Shown piece by piece: positions 55,126-63,949 of a stretch of DNA of 64,000 nt. Source of the DNA: Nocardia sp. NBC_00416 (GTDB lineage Bacteria > Actinomycetota > Actinomycetes > Mycobacteriales > Mycobacteriaceae); NCBI RefSeq assembly GCF_036032445.1, contig NZ_CP107932.1:1180501-1244500 (forward strand), in the 5' to 3' direction. Under the pieces are notes generated by a model. That model was not told where the DNA came from, made no database searches, and saw nothing but the letters and a program-made list of their open reading frames with translations. Numbering within the stretch: the stretch's first letter is position 1; the number at the start of each line of letters is the position of its first letter. A program made the position numbers and the translations under genes.

Positions 55126-55883
55126 ACACCGTCGACACCCGGCCATCGACCGCCGCTCGGCTGCCGCGCCTCGCCGCGGTGGCCGCCGCTGTGCTGCTCT
55201 GGTGGATACTCACCGACCTGGTGGCGGGCCCCGAGTCGCTGCTACGCGAGTTCGGCCCGCAACATGTGCCCGGCGCGGCCGCGCAACTATTCGATCGCGG
55301 TGTGCTGCTGCCCGATATCGCGGTGAGTATGTGGCGCCTGCTGGTGGGGCTGCTGATAGCGGTCACCGTCGGCATCCCGCTCGGATTGCTGCTGGGGTTG
55401 CACGCCGTCACCGAACGCGCGGTCGCGCCCGTGGTGCAGTTCCTCCGGATGATCTCGCCGCTGTCCTGGGCGCCGATCGCGGTCGCGCTGTTCGGTATCG
55501 GAAATCAGCCGGTGATCTTCCTCGTGGCGGCGGCGTCGGTCTGGCCGATCGTGCTCAATACCGCGGCCGGCGTGCGGGCGATCGATCCGGGACTGCTGCT
55601 GGTCGCCCGGTCGTTCGGTGCGACGCGGCGCGAACAGCTGTCGGCCGTGATCCTGCCCGCGATCCGCGCACAGGTGCAGACCGGCGTCCGGGTCGGGCTG
55701 GGTATCGCGTGGGTGGTGCTGGTCCCGGCGGAAATGCTGGGCGTCCGTTCGGGACTCGGCTACCAGATCCTCAATGCCCGCGACCAGTTGGCCTACGACC
55801 AGGTGATGGCGGTGATCGTGGTGATCGGGATCATCGGATACGCGCTCGACACGCTCTCCCGGGTGATTCTCGATCGCCGCTGA
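55122..55883 (+). CDS. ABC transporter permease, sulfonate/nitrate type
   Basis: 253 residues and six membrane segments. The EAA loop reads GVRAIDPGLLLVARSFGATRREQLSAVILPAIRAQVQTGVRVGLGIAW, key part ARSFGATRREQL with ILPAI. SPLSWAPIAVALFGIG is typical of SsuC/TauC. The GTG start overlaps the previous stop (GTGA). It is the last gene of the operon. Confidence 0.92.
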   Translation: MNTVDTRPSTAARLPRLAAVAAAVLLWWILTDLVAGPESLLREFGPQHVPGAAAQLFDRGVLLPDIAVSMWRLLVGLLIAVTVGIPLGLLLGLHAVTERAVAPVVQFLRMISPLSWAPIAVALFGIGNQPVIFLVAAASVWPIVLNTAAGVRAIDPGLLLVARSFGATRREQLSAVILPAIRAQVQTGVRVGLGIAWVVLVPAEMLGVRSGLGYQILNARDQLAYDQVMAVIVVIGIIGYALDTLSRVILDRR

Positions 55884-56009
55884 CCAAGGGAGTTGTGTGC
55901 TGGATATATCCGACTCCGCTTCCGCGGTCCGAGACGGTGAGTAGAGCCAGTATTGTCCTTGCAGTACGAGATCGGTATCGATCGACGGCTGATCGAAGGA
56001 GAACAGCGC

Positions 56010-57005
56010 GTGCGGCGACAAATTCTCAACCGTCCCGAGGACGCCACCGAGGAAGCACTGGAAGGGCTGGCACTGACCCACCCCACACTTATCGCCTACG
56101 ACCGCGAGCGCGGCATCGTCACCCGGGCCACGCCCGCACGGGACAAGGTCGGCCTGGTCTCCGGCGGCGGATCGGGACACGAACCCCTGCACGCCGGTTT
56201 CGTGGGACGAGGCATGCTCGATGTGGCGGTGCCCGGCGCCGTCTTCGCCAGCCCGACTGCCCTGCAGGTCCACGAGGGAACGGTGGCCGCCGACTCCGGC
56301 CGGGGCGTCGTGCAGATCGTGAAGAACTACACCGGTGACGTGCTCAACTTCCAGATCGCCGGTGAACTGGCCGACGAGGACGATTCGGTCGCCACCGAGA
56401 TCGTGCTCGTCGACGACGATCTGGCCACCGAGAGCGACGACGGACCGGGGCGGCGCGGAACCGCCGCCGTGCTGGCGGTCGAAAAGATCTGTGGTGCGAG
56501 CGCCGAGGCGGGAGCCGCGCTGGGCGAGGTCGCCGAACTCGGACGTCGGGTCGCGCGCAACGCGCGCACCCTCGCCTTCGCGTTGAGCGCGGGCACCCAT
56601 CCGGGTGACAGCACCCCCGGGTTCACGCTGGACCCCGGAGAAGTCGAACTCGGCGTGGGGATCCACGGCGAACGCGGTACCGGGCGCATACCGTTCGCGG
56701 ACGCGGACACGCTGACCGCCCGCTTGGTGGAACCGCTGGTGGCCGAGCTTGCGCCCGCGCGCGGGTCATCCGTGATCGCGATCGTCAACGGTCTCGGCGG
56801 TGCCTATCCGATCGAGCTGTCCATCGCCGCCCGCGCCGTCCATCATCTGCTGCGCGACCGTGGCGTCGCGGTCGCGCGGTCGCTCGTCGGCAGCTATGTG
56901 ACCTCACTCGATATGGTCGGGCTCTCGGTCACGTTGCTGCCCGCCGACGCCGACCTGCTTCCGCTGTGGGACGCCGCCGTGCGCACTCCCGCCCTGACCT
57001 GGTGA
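56010..57005 (+). CDS. dhaK: Dihydroxyacetone kinase, DhaK subunit
   Basis: 331 residues. GGGSGHEPLHAGFVG binds the substrate, and GVGIHGERG holds the histidine that forms the covalent hemiaminal with dihydroxyacetone. KNYTGDVLNF and SYVTSLDMVGLSVTLL follow the family. GTG 56010 has AAGGAG eight bases upstream; earlier in-frame starts add an unconserved tail. Followed by dhaL with an 11-base gap. In PTS-type systems it works with DhaL and DhaM; no dhaM is in the window. Confidence 0.93.
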   Translation: MRRQILNRPEDATEEALEGLALTHPTLIAYDRERGIVTRATPARDKVGLVSGGGSGHEPLHAGFVGRGMLDVAVPGAVFASPTALQVHEGTVAADSGRGVVQIVKNYTGDVLNFQIAGELADEDDSVATEIVLVDDDLATESDDGPGRRGTAAVLAVEKICGASAEAGAALGEVAELGRRVARNARTLAFALSAGTHPGDSTPGFTLDPGEVELGVGIHGERGTGRIPFADADTLTARLVEPLVAELAPARGSSVIAIVNGLGGAYPIELSIAARAVHHLLRDRGVAVARSLVGSYVTSLDMVGLSVTLLPADADLLPLWDAAVRTPALTW

Positions 57006-57016
57006 AGGAATCCACG

Positions 57017-57724
57017 ATGACCGATCGACCACTGCCCGACGGTTTCGGTGAACGCTGGGTGCAGACCATGTTCGACGCGTTCCTCGATCGCACCGAAGTC
57101 CTGGCCGACCTCGACCGGCGCGCGGGCGACGGCGATTTCGGTGCGAATATCGCCGCGGCTCTGCGGCGGGCGCGCGCGGGCATCGAGACCGAGCAGCCCC
57201 GGGACTACGCGGGCCGGCTGACCGCGGTATCTCGGGGTTTTCTCGGTACCGGCGGGACGAGCGGACCCCTGTTCGGGATGTTCTTCCGCGAATTGTCCCG
57301 CTGCGCAGCCGGTTCGGAGCCCACCTTGACCGAGCTGTCCGCCGGCCTCGCCGCCGGGCTCGCGACGGTGCAGAAGTACGGCAAGGCCGAGGTCGGGCAC
57401 AAGACGATGGTCGACGCGCTGGCGCCGGCCGCCGCGACGCTCGCCGATCTCGCCGCAGGCGGCGCGGAACCGGCCACGGCACTCGAGGCGACCGCCGCGG
57501 CGGGCGTGCGCGGCGCGGCGAGCACGGTAGAACTGGTGGCCAAACGCGGGCGTGCGAGTTATGTGGGTGAGGTGGCGCGCGGTGTCCTCGATCCGGGGGC
57601 GGCCGCCGCGGCGATGATATTGCAGGCGGCGGCCGCGGCGTACCCGGGGAGCACGGCCGGGATGGACACGAGCTGGTTGGATGCCGCCACCGAACCGGAA
57701 CGCACGGACGACGGGACAGCCTAG
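57017..57724 (+). CDS. dhaL: Dihydroxyacetone kinase, DhaL subunit
   Basis: 235 residues, all helical. DRRAGDGDFGANI carries the Mg-binding aspartates, GTGGTSGPLFGMFF the nucleotide loop, and VGHKTMVDALAPA the conserved helix. AGMDTSWLD is at the C-terminus. It holds the nucleotide used to phosphorylate the substrate bound by DhaK. ATG with GAAGGAA upstream. The 3' end is followed at once by GC-rich 14-base repeats. Confidence 0.93.
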   Translation: MTDRPLPDGFGERWVQTMFDAFLDRTEVLADLDRRAGDGDFGANIAAALRRARAGIETEQPRDYAGRLTAVSRGFLGTGGTSGPLFGMFFRELSRCAAGSEPTLTELSAGLAAGLATVQKYGKAEVGHKTMVDALAPAAATLADLAAGGAEPATALEATAAAGVRGAASTVELVAKRGRASYVGEVARGVLDPGAAAAAMILQAAAAAYPGSTAGMDTSWLDAATEPERTDDGTA

Positions 57725-57814
57725 CGAGCCGCGAGCCGCGAGCCGGGGGCCGCGAGCCGGGGGCCGCGAGCCGGGGGCCGCGAGCCGGGGGCCGCGAGCC
57801 GGGGCCGCGAGCCG
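57725..57814. repeat. 14-base tandem repeat after dhaL
   Basis: Four perfect copies of GCGAGCCGGGGGCC, one 13-base copy with one G fewer and several 7-base half units (GCGAGCC) lie end to end directly after the dhaL stop. The last GCGAGCC half forms the left arm of a hairpin. The repeats look like slippage expansion; no open frame needs them. Confidence 0.9.
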
Positions 57815-57829
57815 CACGGTCACGGCTCG
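57808..57829 (+). terminator. Terminator of dhaKL
   Basis: CGAGCCG (57808-57814), an 8-base loop and CGGCTCG (57823-57829) form a perfect 7-base stem. The left arm is the last unit of the upstream tandem repeat, so upstream copies could in principle compete for pairing with the right arm. Confidence 0.6.
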
Positions 57830-57884
57830 TTCGGCGGTGTGAACCGGTCCGCGCCGGGTATGCGCCGACGAGAAGGGAGGCGCG

Positions 57885-58529
57885 ATGAGCCAGCGAAAGA
57901 CAGTGCACGCACTGCTCGACCGGGCGGGCAGCACCTATGCCGCCGAAGCGGGTATCCGGCTCGCCGACAAACCGGCCCCGCTGTTCCAGTTGCTGATGCT
58001 GACCGATCTGCTCAGCGCCCGCATATCGGCGGATCTCGCGATCGCCGCGACGACGGAACTGGTGGACAGCGGCTACCGGACCCCGCGGAAGGTCGCCGAC
58101 GCGGACTGGCAGGAGTTGGTCGACGCGCTCGGACGCGGCCACTACCGTCGCTACGACGAGAGCACGGCCACCCAACTCGGTGCGGCAGCTACCACGGTGC
58201 TCGACAAATACGACGGCGACCTGCGCAAACTTGCGGAGGAGGCCGACCGCGACACCGGACGCGCCGCCGATCTGATCCAGCAGTTCAAGGGGATCGGCCC
58301 GACCGGCAGCGATATCTTTCTGCGTGAGGTCCAGGAGGTGTGGACCTGGGTGCGTCCCTATTTCGACGAGCGCGCAGTGCGGGGCGCGCAACGCATCGAC
58401 CTCCCCACCGACCCCGCTGAGCTCGCGCGCCTGGTACCCGGCGACAGCGCCGCCGACTTCGCCGCGGCGCTGGTGCGGGTCGGGCTCGACGACGAATTGG
58501 CCGACGTTGTCCAGGAAGCGGCGCGCTGA
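57885..58529 (+). CDS. HhH-GPD-type base-excision DNA repair protein
   Basis: 214 residues. LMLTDLLSARISADLAIAATTELVD and LIQQFKGIGPTGSDIFLREVQEVW (helix-hairpin-helix with FKGIGPTGSDIF) fit the endonuclease III superfamily. No C-terminal iron-sulfur cysteines are present, and the usual Lys/Asp pair is not obvious, so it is an atypical member. It probably acts on damaged bases. ATG with AAGGGAGGCG upstream. It stands alone between dhaKL and the NACHT region. Confidence 0.75.
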   Translation: MSQRKTVHALLDRAGSTYAAEAGIRLADKPAPLFQLLMLTDLLSARISADLAIAATTELVDSGYRTPRKVADADWQELVDALGRGHYRRYDESTATQLGAAATTVLDKYDGDLRKLAEEADRDTGRAADLIQQFKGIGPTGSDIFLREVQEVWTWVRPYFDERAVRGAQRIDLPTDPAELARLVPGDSAADFAAALVRVGLDDELADVVQEAAR

Positions 58530-58669
58530 CCACCGCGCCGCCCAGGGATCGACCCGCGGGTGCATCCGAGCGTGCCGGGTCATCGTGTTCCGGACGACTG
58601 TATTCAAACTCGGAGCACACATGTACTCTCAATCCTGATTGATCTTCCAGGAGTGGAGACGTGCAGGTC

Positions 58670-58675
58670 TATTAT
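58670..58675 (+). promoter_or_regulatory. Possible -10 box of the small gene at 58726
   Basis: TATTAT in an unusually AT-rich stretch (58620-58725) for this genome. No convincing -35 box is present. GAGGAG lies between it and the start at 58726. Confidence 0.35.
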
Positions 58676-58725
58676 GATCTTCACATTCGGATCACACCTG
58701 TTCACTGAGGAGCTTTCGAAAGTAC

Positions 58726-58926
58726 ATGGCACACACGAATGAACTGACCCAGGAGCTGGTGTCCGCGGCGCGCAGGCGCGGCGGGGCGATCGCCGATATC
58801 CTCGGCGGCGCCGCCCGTAAGGCCTCCTGGGAGGTGCTCGACCTGGTAGCCGAAGGCCGGGAACTCGTCGGCGGCGCCCTGCGCGCCCGTGCCGATGAAA
58901 TCCGCCGCAAGGATGGGCCGCGCTGA
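58726..58926 (+). CDS. Small basic protein of unknown function
   Basis: 66 residues, mostly helical and amphipathic (AARRRGGAIADILGGAARKASWEVLDLVAEG), with a charged tail; key stretch AADILGGAARKASWEV-like. I do not recognise it. Support for a real gene is an AT-rich promoter-like region, a GAGGAG 13 bases upstream (rather far), and a strong terminator hairpin 12 bases after its stop. It could be a small regulatory or membrane-associated peptide. Confidence 0.55.
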   Translation: MAHTNELTQELVSAARRRGGAIADILGGAARKASWEVLDLVAEGRELVGGALRARADEIRRKDGPR

Positions 58927-58937
58927 ACGCCCGGTAG

Positions 58938-58957
58938 GTGCTCCGGGAACGGAGCAC
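58938..58957 (+). terminator. Terminator of the small gene
   Basis: GTGCTCCG, loop GGAA and CGGAGCAC form a perfect 8-base stem just after the stop at 58926. The region 58958-59217 up to the DUF397 gene has no gene that I can support; the XRE regulator that usually precedes DUF397 genes is not there. Confidence 0.65.
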
Positions 58958-59217
58958 GGGTCGAGGTCGACCGGATGGGCCGGCCCGGTGTGAAACGCCG
59001 GAGAAGCCGTGCGCCGCGCCGGGGGCTAGGTTGTCGGCGGTCTACGGTCCGGTCGCCGCCGGAGCCGGTGTCAGGTATTCGAGGACTTGGAGCGTCTGGT
59101 TTCCTAACCGGATTCTTCGACCCGTTGGTCGGACAGCTCGAGGTCGGATCAGGCGACGGGCCCTGGACGAGATCGGTAGCCGGGCCCTGGTTCGGGAGAT
59201 CGCAGAGGAGTATGAGC

Positions 59218-59424
59218 GTGAACAGTGACCTATCCGCCGAGGGCTGGTTCAAGAGCAGCTACAGCACCGGTGCCAAGGACTGCGTGGAGGTCGCGCACTT
59301 GGGTGGGGACGGAGTCGGTGTTCGCGACTCCAAGAATCCGGAGGAACCGGCACTGATCTTCACGCCGCGCGAGTGGGACAGCTTCGTCGCCGCCGTGCAG
59401 GACGCTGAGCTCGATCGCTGGTGA
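59218..59424 (+). CDS. DUF397 domain protein (orphan)
   Basis: 68 residues. GWFKSSYSTGAKDCVEVAHLGGDGVGVRDSKNPEEPALIFTPREWDSFV is the complete DUF397 pattern, key parts WFKSSYS, DCVEVA and VRDSKNP. GTG 59218 has GAGGAG seven bases upstream, whereas the ATG at 59212 is only one base from that site. In actinomycetes these genes normally follow an XRE (Scr1-type) regulator and act with it as a two-gene module; here that partner is missing. It precedes the NACHT gene by 227 bases. Confidence 0.85.
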   Translation: MNSDLSAEGWFKSSYSTGAKDCVEVAHLGGDGVGVRDSKNPEEPALIFTPREWDSFVAAVQDAELDRW

Positions 59425-59651
59425 GGCGGTGGGATGGGGCGGCATAGGGGCTGGTGGATCGGACATTCGCCTCCAGTAGGTCGAGGAGTGAATCGATCAC
59501 CTTGTCCCCTGGCTGCGTTTGCGCACATCCGCCGAGGCCTGGGCATCGACAATCCGGCGACTCCCGGCTTACCTGGGCTTCTCGTCATGTCGATCGGTCC
59601 AGTTGTTCGATCACAGTGTGCCGACATGCATTGGCTGGCAAACTGTTTGGT

Positions 59652-61685
59652 GTGACGGGTACCGAGGGGGCGGTCGTGCGGGCGGGTGTGACGGCGGCCA
59701 ATTGGGGGACGTCCTTGTGGCGGTGGTGGAGACCCCCTACGGACACAGCGTCGGTCACGGCGGCAGCCGAGGACCTGGCCGGAAGGGTGTTCAGCAAGGA
59801 AAGTCGGTTGCGCCGGGATCTGCGCAGCGGTCGGGGAGACCTTTTGCCCGTCGCAATCGAGGTCAGTTCTCCATCAAAGACCGGTATGGAGATCTATGAA
59901 AGCGATGTGTGCGCTATCGCGAGCCGTTACGAGTCGCTCGACCTACCGCGTCGTCTGCTGGTGCTAGGTGACGCGGGTAGCGGCAAGACCGTCGCCGCGA
60001 ATCTCCTGGTGCTGCAACTACTGGAACGATCCCCGGGGTCAGCGGATGCGAAACGCGTCGAGCGACCGTTCCCTGTGCGAGTAAACGCCGCGGGGTGGGA
60101 CGGCACGAAGGCTTTCTCCGACTGGCTGGCCACCAGGCTCTGCTACGACTACCCGCACCTGCGACCGAAGATGGCACAAAAGTTGATCGAGGACGGGTGG
60201 ATTCTGCCCGTGATCGACGGTCTCGACGAAATGGATACTCCTGAGAGTCAGGCATCGCGGGGCAGCGCGCTGCTGAACCATCTCAACGGGGCCTGGTGTA
60301 ACGAGCCGGTCGTTGTCGTCTGCCGCGCCGACGAGTTCACGACGCTGTCACTCGAGACTACGGAAAAGGGGCTGTTCGGCGCCGCGATTGTCACCCTGCA
60401 ATCAGTAACCGACAAACTGATCAGTGGCCACCTCACCCGTAAGTCCCGGCGGGCCACCGAGACAACCCGCGAGATCTGGTCCCAGGTCGCTACCCGCGTC
60501 ACCAACGAGCCGGACGGGCCGCTGGCGACTGCGTTGAACACCCCCTGGATGCTCGGCCTCGCCGTTACCGCCCTGCGTCATGACCCCGGCACCGCCGATC
60601 GGCTGCGCAGCTGCACCACCGCCGACGCCGTCAAGGATCTCCTGTTCGCCGCCCAGATCCCCGCTGCGATTCACGAACTCGAACTGAAGAACGAATATAG
60701 CGAGTACACCGGTGACAATATCCGCGCCTGGATGCAGTCACTGGCCCGGTGCCTCGAAAACCGCCGCAACACCGGCCGTGACGGTACTGCCATCCGGCTC
60801 GACGAGATCTGGGAAATCGCGGGCAGCAGCCGATGCCGCATCCTGCACGGACTCACCGTCGCTGCCATCGTGATGATCCCTGCCACGATCATGTTCTTGT
60901 TCGTGAATGCGTCCGGGCTTACGGCCAGGTTCACGACCGAGATCCCGATTTGGATCGCGGCCTGGTTCAGGGGCTCGGGCCCATCCGGAGTCGCGGGCTG
61001 GGTTGCGGGTGGGCTGATCCTCGCGCTCGGCATCGCGCTCATGGTCGCGATGGACGACGAGTCTCCTCCAGATCCGAGGTATATAAAACGGCGTGCGCCC
61101 GAGGAATCCACATGGCAAAACGCGCTCGTGGTGGGGTTCGTGTCGGGGCTGATGGTCGTGCTCTGGCTCGGGTTAACGCCTGTTATCGGGGTCATGGCCG
61201 GGGTCGATATCGGGATCGCGCACGTGCTCGTACTCGAGTCCGGGCTCATCGTGGGACTCGCCGGTGGGCTCGCGGCCGGTTTCGGACTGGGCACCGCGCG
61301 CCAGGTGGAGGATGAGACGAGGCTGATTCGCGACGAAAGCTATGACGCGATCCGTTTCGGAGGAGTCGCGGCGCTCACGTCCGGGCTCGCGGCCGGGGGA
61401 ATATCCGCGGTCGTACTCGGACTCACGTCCGGGGACGCGCTCACGATCGGGCTCGTGCTCGGACTCATGGTCGCGCTCACAATAGTTCCCCTGGTCGGAA
61501 GGATGGCTGGACGGTTTTTCATCGCGACCCTTGTCTTCCGGTTCACCAAGGCGTTTCCGGCTCGGCCCACCGTCTTCCTGGACTGGTCTCGTCGCAGCGG
61601 GTTGCTACGAGTGAACGGCACCGCCTACCAGTTCCGGCACGAAACGTACCGGCAATGGCTACAGAGACAGCCCCCGCCCGAGTAG
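59652..61685 (+). CDS. NACHT-family NTPase with C-terminal membrane domain
   Basis: 677 residues from GTG. Walker A is GDAGSGKT (106-113) and Walker B LPVIDGLDEM (185-194), the NACHT pattern with acidic residues following. WMLGLAVTAL lies in the helical ARC-like part. From about residue 398 six glycine/leucine-rich membrane segments follow, interrupted by short charged loops, and the protein ends with GTAYQFRHETYRQWL, a motif common at the end of actinobacterial NACHT proteins. Bacterial NACHT proteins can defend against phages; here the membrane part may be the effector. No ribosome site; the start is uncertain. Confidence 0.85.
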   Translation: MTGTEGAVVRAGVTAANWGTSLWRWWRPPTDTASVTAAAEDLAGRVFSKESRLRRDLRSGRGDLLPVAIEVSSPSKTGMEIYESDVCAIASRYESLDLPRRLLVLGDAGSGKTVAANLLVLQLLERSPGSADAKRVERPFPVRVNAAGWDGTKAFSDWLATRLCYDYPHLRPKMAQKLIEDGWILPVIDGLDEMDTPESQASRGSALLNHLNGAWCNEPVVVVCRADEFTTLSLETTEKGLFGAAIVTLQSVTDKLISGHLTRKSRRATETTREIWSQVATRVTNEPDGPLATALNTPWMLGLAVTALRHDPGTADRLRSCTTADAVKDLLFAAQIPAAIHELELKNEYSEYTGDNIRAWMQSLARCLENRRNTGRDGTAIRLDEIWEIAGSSRCRILHGLTVAAIVMIPATIMFLFVNASGLTARFTTEIPIWIAAWFRGSGPSGVAGWVAGGLILALGIALMVAMDDESPPDPRYIKRRAPEESTWQNALVVGFVSGLMVVLWLGLTPVIGVMAGVDIGIAHVLVLESGLIVGLAGGLAAGFGLGTARQVEDETRLIRDESYDAIRFGGVAALTSGLAAGGISAVVLGLTSGDALTIGLVLGLMVALTIVPLVGRMAGRFFIATLVFRFTKAFPARPTVFLDWSRRSGLLRVNGTAYQFRHETYRQWLQRQPPPE

Positions 61686-61710
61686 CGGAATCCCACCTCG
61701 CCGCCGGGGA

Positions 61711-62322
61711 CTACGCCCCCTTCGGGCCTTCGGCCCGCAGATCTTCGACCTTGCGCATCGCCCCGCGCAATTCCTCCAGCCACGATTCCGCGTGCTGGCC
61801 GGCCAGTTTCACCGTCCAGGCCAGGGCGTCGGCCCGGGAACGTGCTACGCCGGCGTCGACGAGGGTGTCGAGTACTTTGCGTTCCGGCTGGCGCAGCCGG
61901 GTCATCACCGGCACGGCCAGGTGGGTGAACAGGATTCGGTCGCCGCCGACCGAGACGCCCCAGGCTACGCTGCGGCCGTAGCGCTGCTGGGCTTCATCGG
62001 CGATCTGCATGCGTGCGCCCCGGGTGGTTTCCCGGAAGCGGGAGACCGCGCCCTCCTTGGTCGCGGTGGGGACCGTGCGGGTCGGACCGTCCTCCGGCGT
62101 CCCGGAGCTGTCCTGGTCGTCGGCGGCCTCCGGTTCCGGGAGGGGTAGTTCGCCGATCACCACGATCTCGTCCCGATCGATCTCGATGACGGGACGGCCG
62201 GTGAACCAGTCACTGGGCAGCCTGCCCGCGAACCAGTCCGGCACATCCTCGGTCCCGGGCAGGTCGGCCTGCTGCCAGCCGCCCGGTCGTCCGAACCCAC
62301 GTCCTCGATGTCCGTGTCTCAT
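61711..62322 (-). CDS. Conserved actinobacterial protein of unknown function
   Basis: 203 residues. N-terminus MRHGHRGRGFGRPGGW is basic; an acidic, low-complexity middle (EPEAADDQDSSGTPEDG) separates a beta-rich N-part (DWFTGRPVIEIDRDEIVVIGELPLP) from a helical C-part (GVARSRADALAWTVKLAGQHAESWLEEL). I recognise a general pattern seen in actinomycete genomes but no characterised family. Three ATTAC repeats lie upstream. It converges on the NACHT gene with a 25-base gap. Confidence 0.65.
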   Translation of the reverse strand: MRHGHRGRGFGRPGGWQQADLPGTEDVPDWFAGRLPSDWFTGRPVIEIDRDEIVVIGELPLPEPEAADDQDSSGTPEDGPTRTVPTATKEGAVSRFRETTRGARMQIADEAQQRYGRSVAWGVSVGGDRILFTHLAVPVMTRLRQPERKVLDTLVDAGVARSRADALAWTVKLAGQHAESWLEELRGAMRKVEDLRAEGPKGA

Positions 62323-62349
62323 GGATTTCACCTTCTCGCCTGGTGCGGA

Positions 62350-62370
62350 ATTACTTAATTACAAGATTAC
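62350..62370. repeat. Three ATTAC repeats with 8-base spacing
   Basis: ATTAC occurs at 62350-62354, 62358-62362 and 62366-62370, exactly eight bases apart, in an AT-rich island 28 bases upstream of the gene on the minus strand. It may be part of its promoter or a binding-site array. Confidence 0.55.
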
Positions 62371-62452
62371 CGCTGATATCGTCGATGGTGATTGCGCTCA
62401 CAGCGAACAACTGCGTGGTCGCCCGGACCGGGTGTCTTTCGGCTGGTCGGTT

Positions 62453-62464
62453 ACATGTACATGT
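62453..62464. promoter_or_regulatory. 12-base palindrome upstream of the methyltransferase
   Basis: ACATGTACATGT is perfectly self-complementary and consists of two ACATGT units. It lies 26 bases before the methyltransferase start and could be an operator. No regulator gene is adjacent. Confidence 0.45.
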
Positions 62465-62481
62465 GCTGATCCGGCTGATAA

Positions 62482-63192
<711 letters not shown>

Positions 63193-63286
63193 GGCGGTGG
63201 AATGACGTTCACGGTGTGAACTCCGCGCCGGCCCGTCCCTGACCGATGCGGTCGGACGGGCGGGCGCCGAGGTCCGCGACGACGAT

Positions 63287-63949
63287 TCAGTCCAGGAACG
63301 TCACGGTCTCGGCCAGCGGAGCTCTGGGCAGGTACGGGTGCGTGGCGGCGGGGTCGGCGAAGCCGATGGACATACCGCAGAACAACATTCGCCGCACCGG
63401 CGGTGCGATCACCCGATCGACCGTGCGATGGTATTCCGCCCACGCGATCTGCGTGCAGCTGTGCAGTCCTTCGGACCGCAGCAACAGCATCACGGTCTGC
63501 AGGTACATGCCCGCGTCCGCCCACTGCGGCGGGGGCACATCGCGGTCCAGATAACAGAACAGCGCGGTGGAAGCACCGAAACAGTTCCAGTTCTCGGCGC
63601 GGGCCCGAGCCCGCGACTCGGTGTCGTCCCGGGCGATTCCGAGTGCACCGTAGCGGCGAGATCCCATATCCGCGAGGCGTTCCCGGTACGGCGAGCCGAG
63701 TTGCGGCGGGTAGCACGCGAACTCGGGCTCGTCGCCGCCGTCGCCGACGGCCACCCGGTCGGCGATTCGCTTCTTCAATTCCTGTAGTCGGTCACCGGTC
63801 AGAACGTAGATATGCCACGGCTGCAGATTGCCGCCCGACGGTGTGCGCGCGGCCGCGGTCAGCACCCTGTTCAGTACGTCGCGCGCCACGGGGCGGTCGG
63901 TGAAGGTACGAATGGATCGCCGGCTCGCTACCGCCTCGAGAATCTCCAC
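63287..63949 (-). CDS. Nitroreductase-family protein
   Basis: 220 residues. EAVASRRSIRTFTDRPVARDVLNRVLTAAARTPSGGNLQPWHIYV has the FMN-binding RRSIR and PSGGNLQPW motifs. Then LLLRSEGLHSCTQIAW and PVRRMLFCGMSIGFAD follow. It is an FMN-dependent NAD(P)H oxidoreductase reducing nitro compounds or quinones. It starts at ATG, 51 bases from the window end, so its promoter is partly outside. Confidence 0.9.
   Translation of the reverse strand: MEILEAVASRRSIRTFTDRPVARDVLNRVLTAAARTPSGGNLQPWHIYVLTGDRLQELKKRIADRVAVGDGGDEPEFACYPPQLGSPYRERLADMGSRRYGALGIARDDTESRARARAENWNCFGASTALFCYLDRDVPPPQWADAGMYLQTVMLLLRSEGLHSCTQIAWAEYHRTVDRVIAPPVRRMLFCGMSIGFADPAATHPYLPRAPLAETVTFLD

Noticed and set aside
57725..57829. 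Possible CRISPR or integron-like repeats
   Set aside because: Units are directly abutting with no spacers, so this is a simple tandem repeat.
58938..59228. 96-codon frame before DUF397, ending LVREIAEEYEREQ
   Set aside because: The ending looks protein-like and a second frame ends QVFEDLERLVS at about 59097, but there is no ribosome site, no family match, and the start lies in the terminator hairpin. Possibly a decayed XRE partner; not supportable.
60833..61315. Arg/His-rich frame within the NACHT gene
   Set aside because: Shadow of the repetitive Gly/Leu-coding membrane region in another frame.
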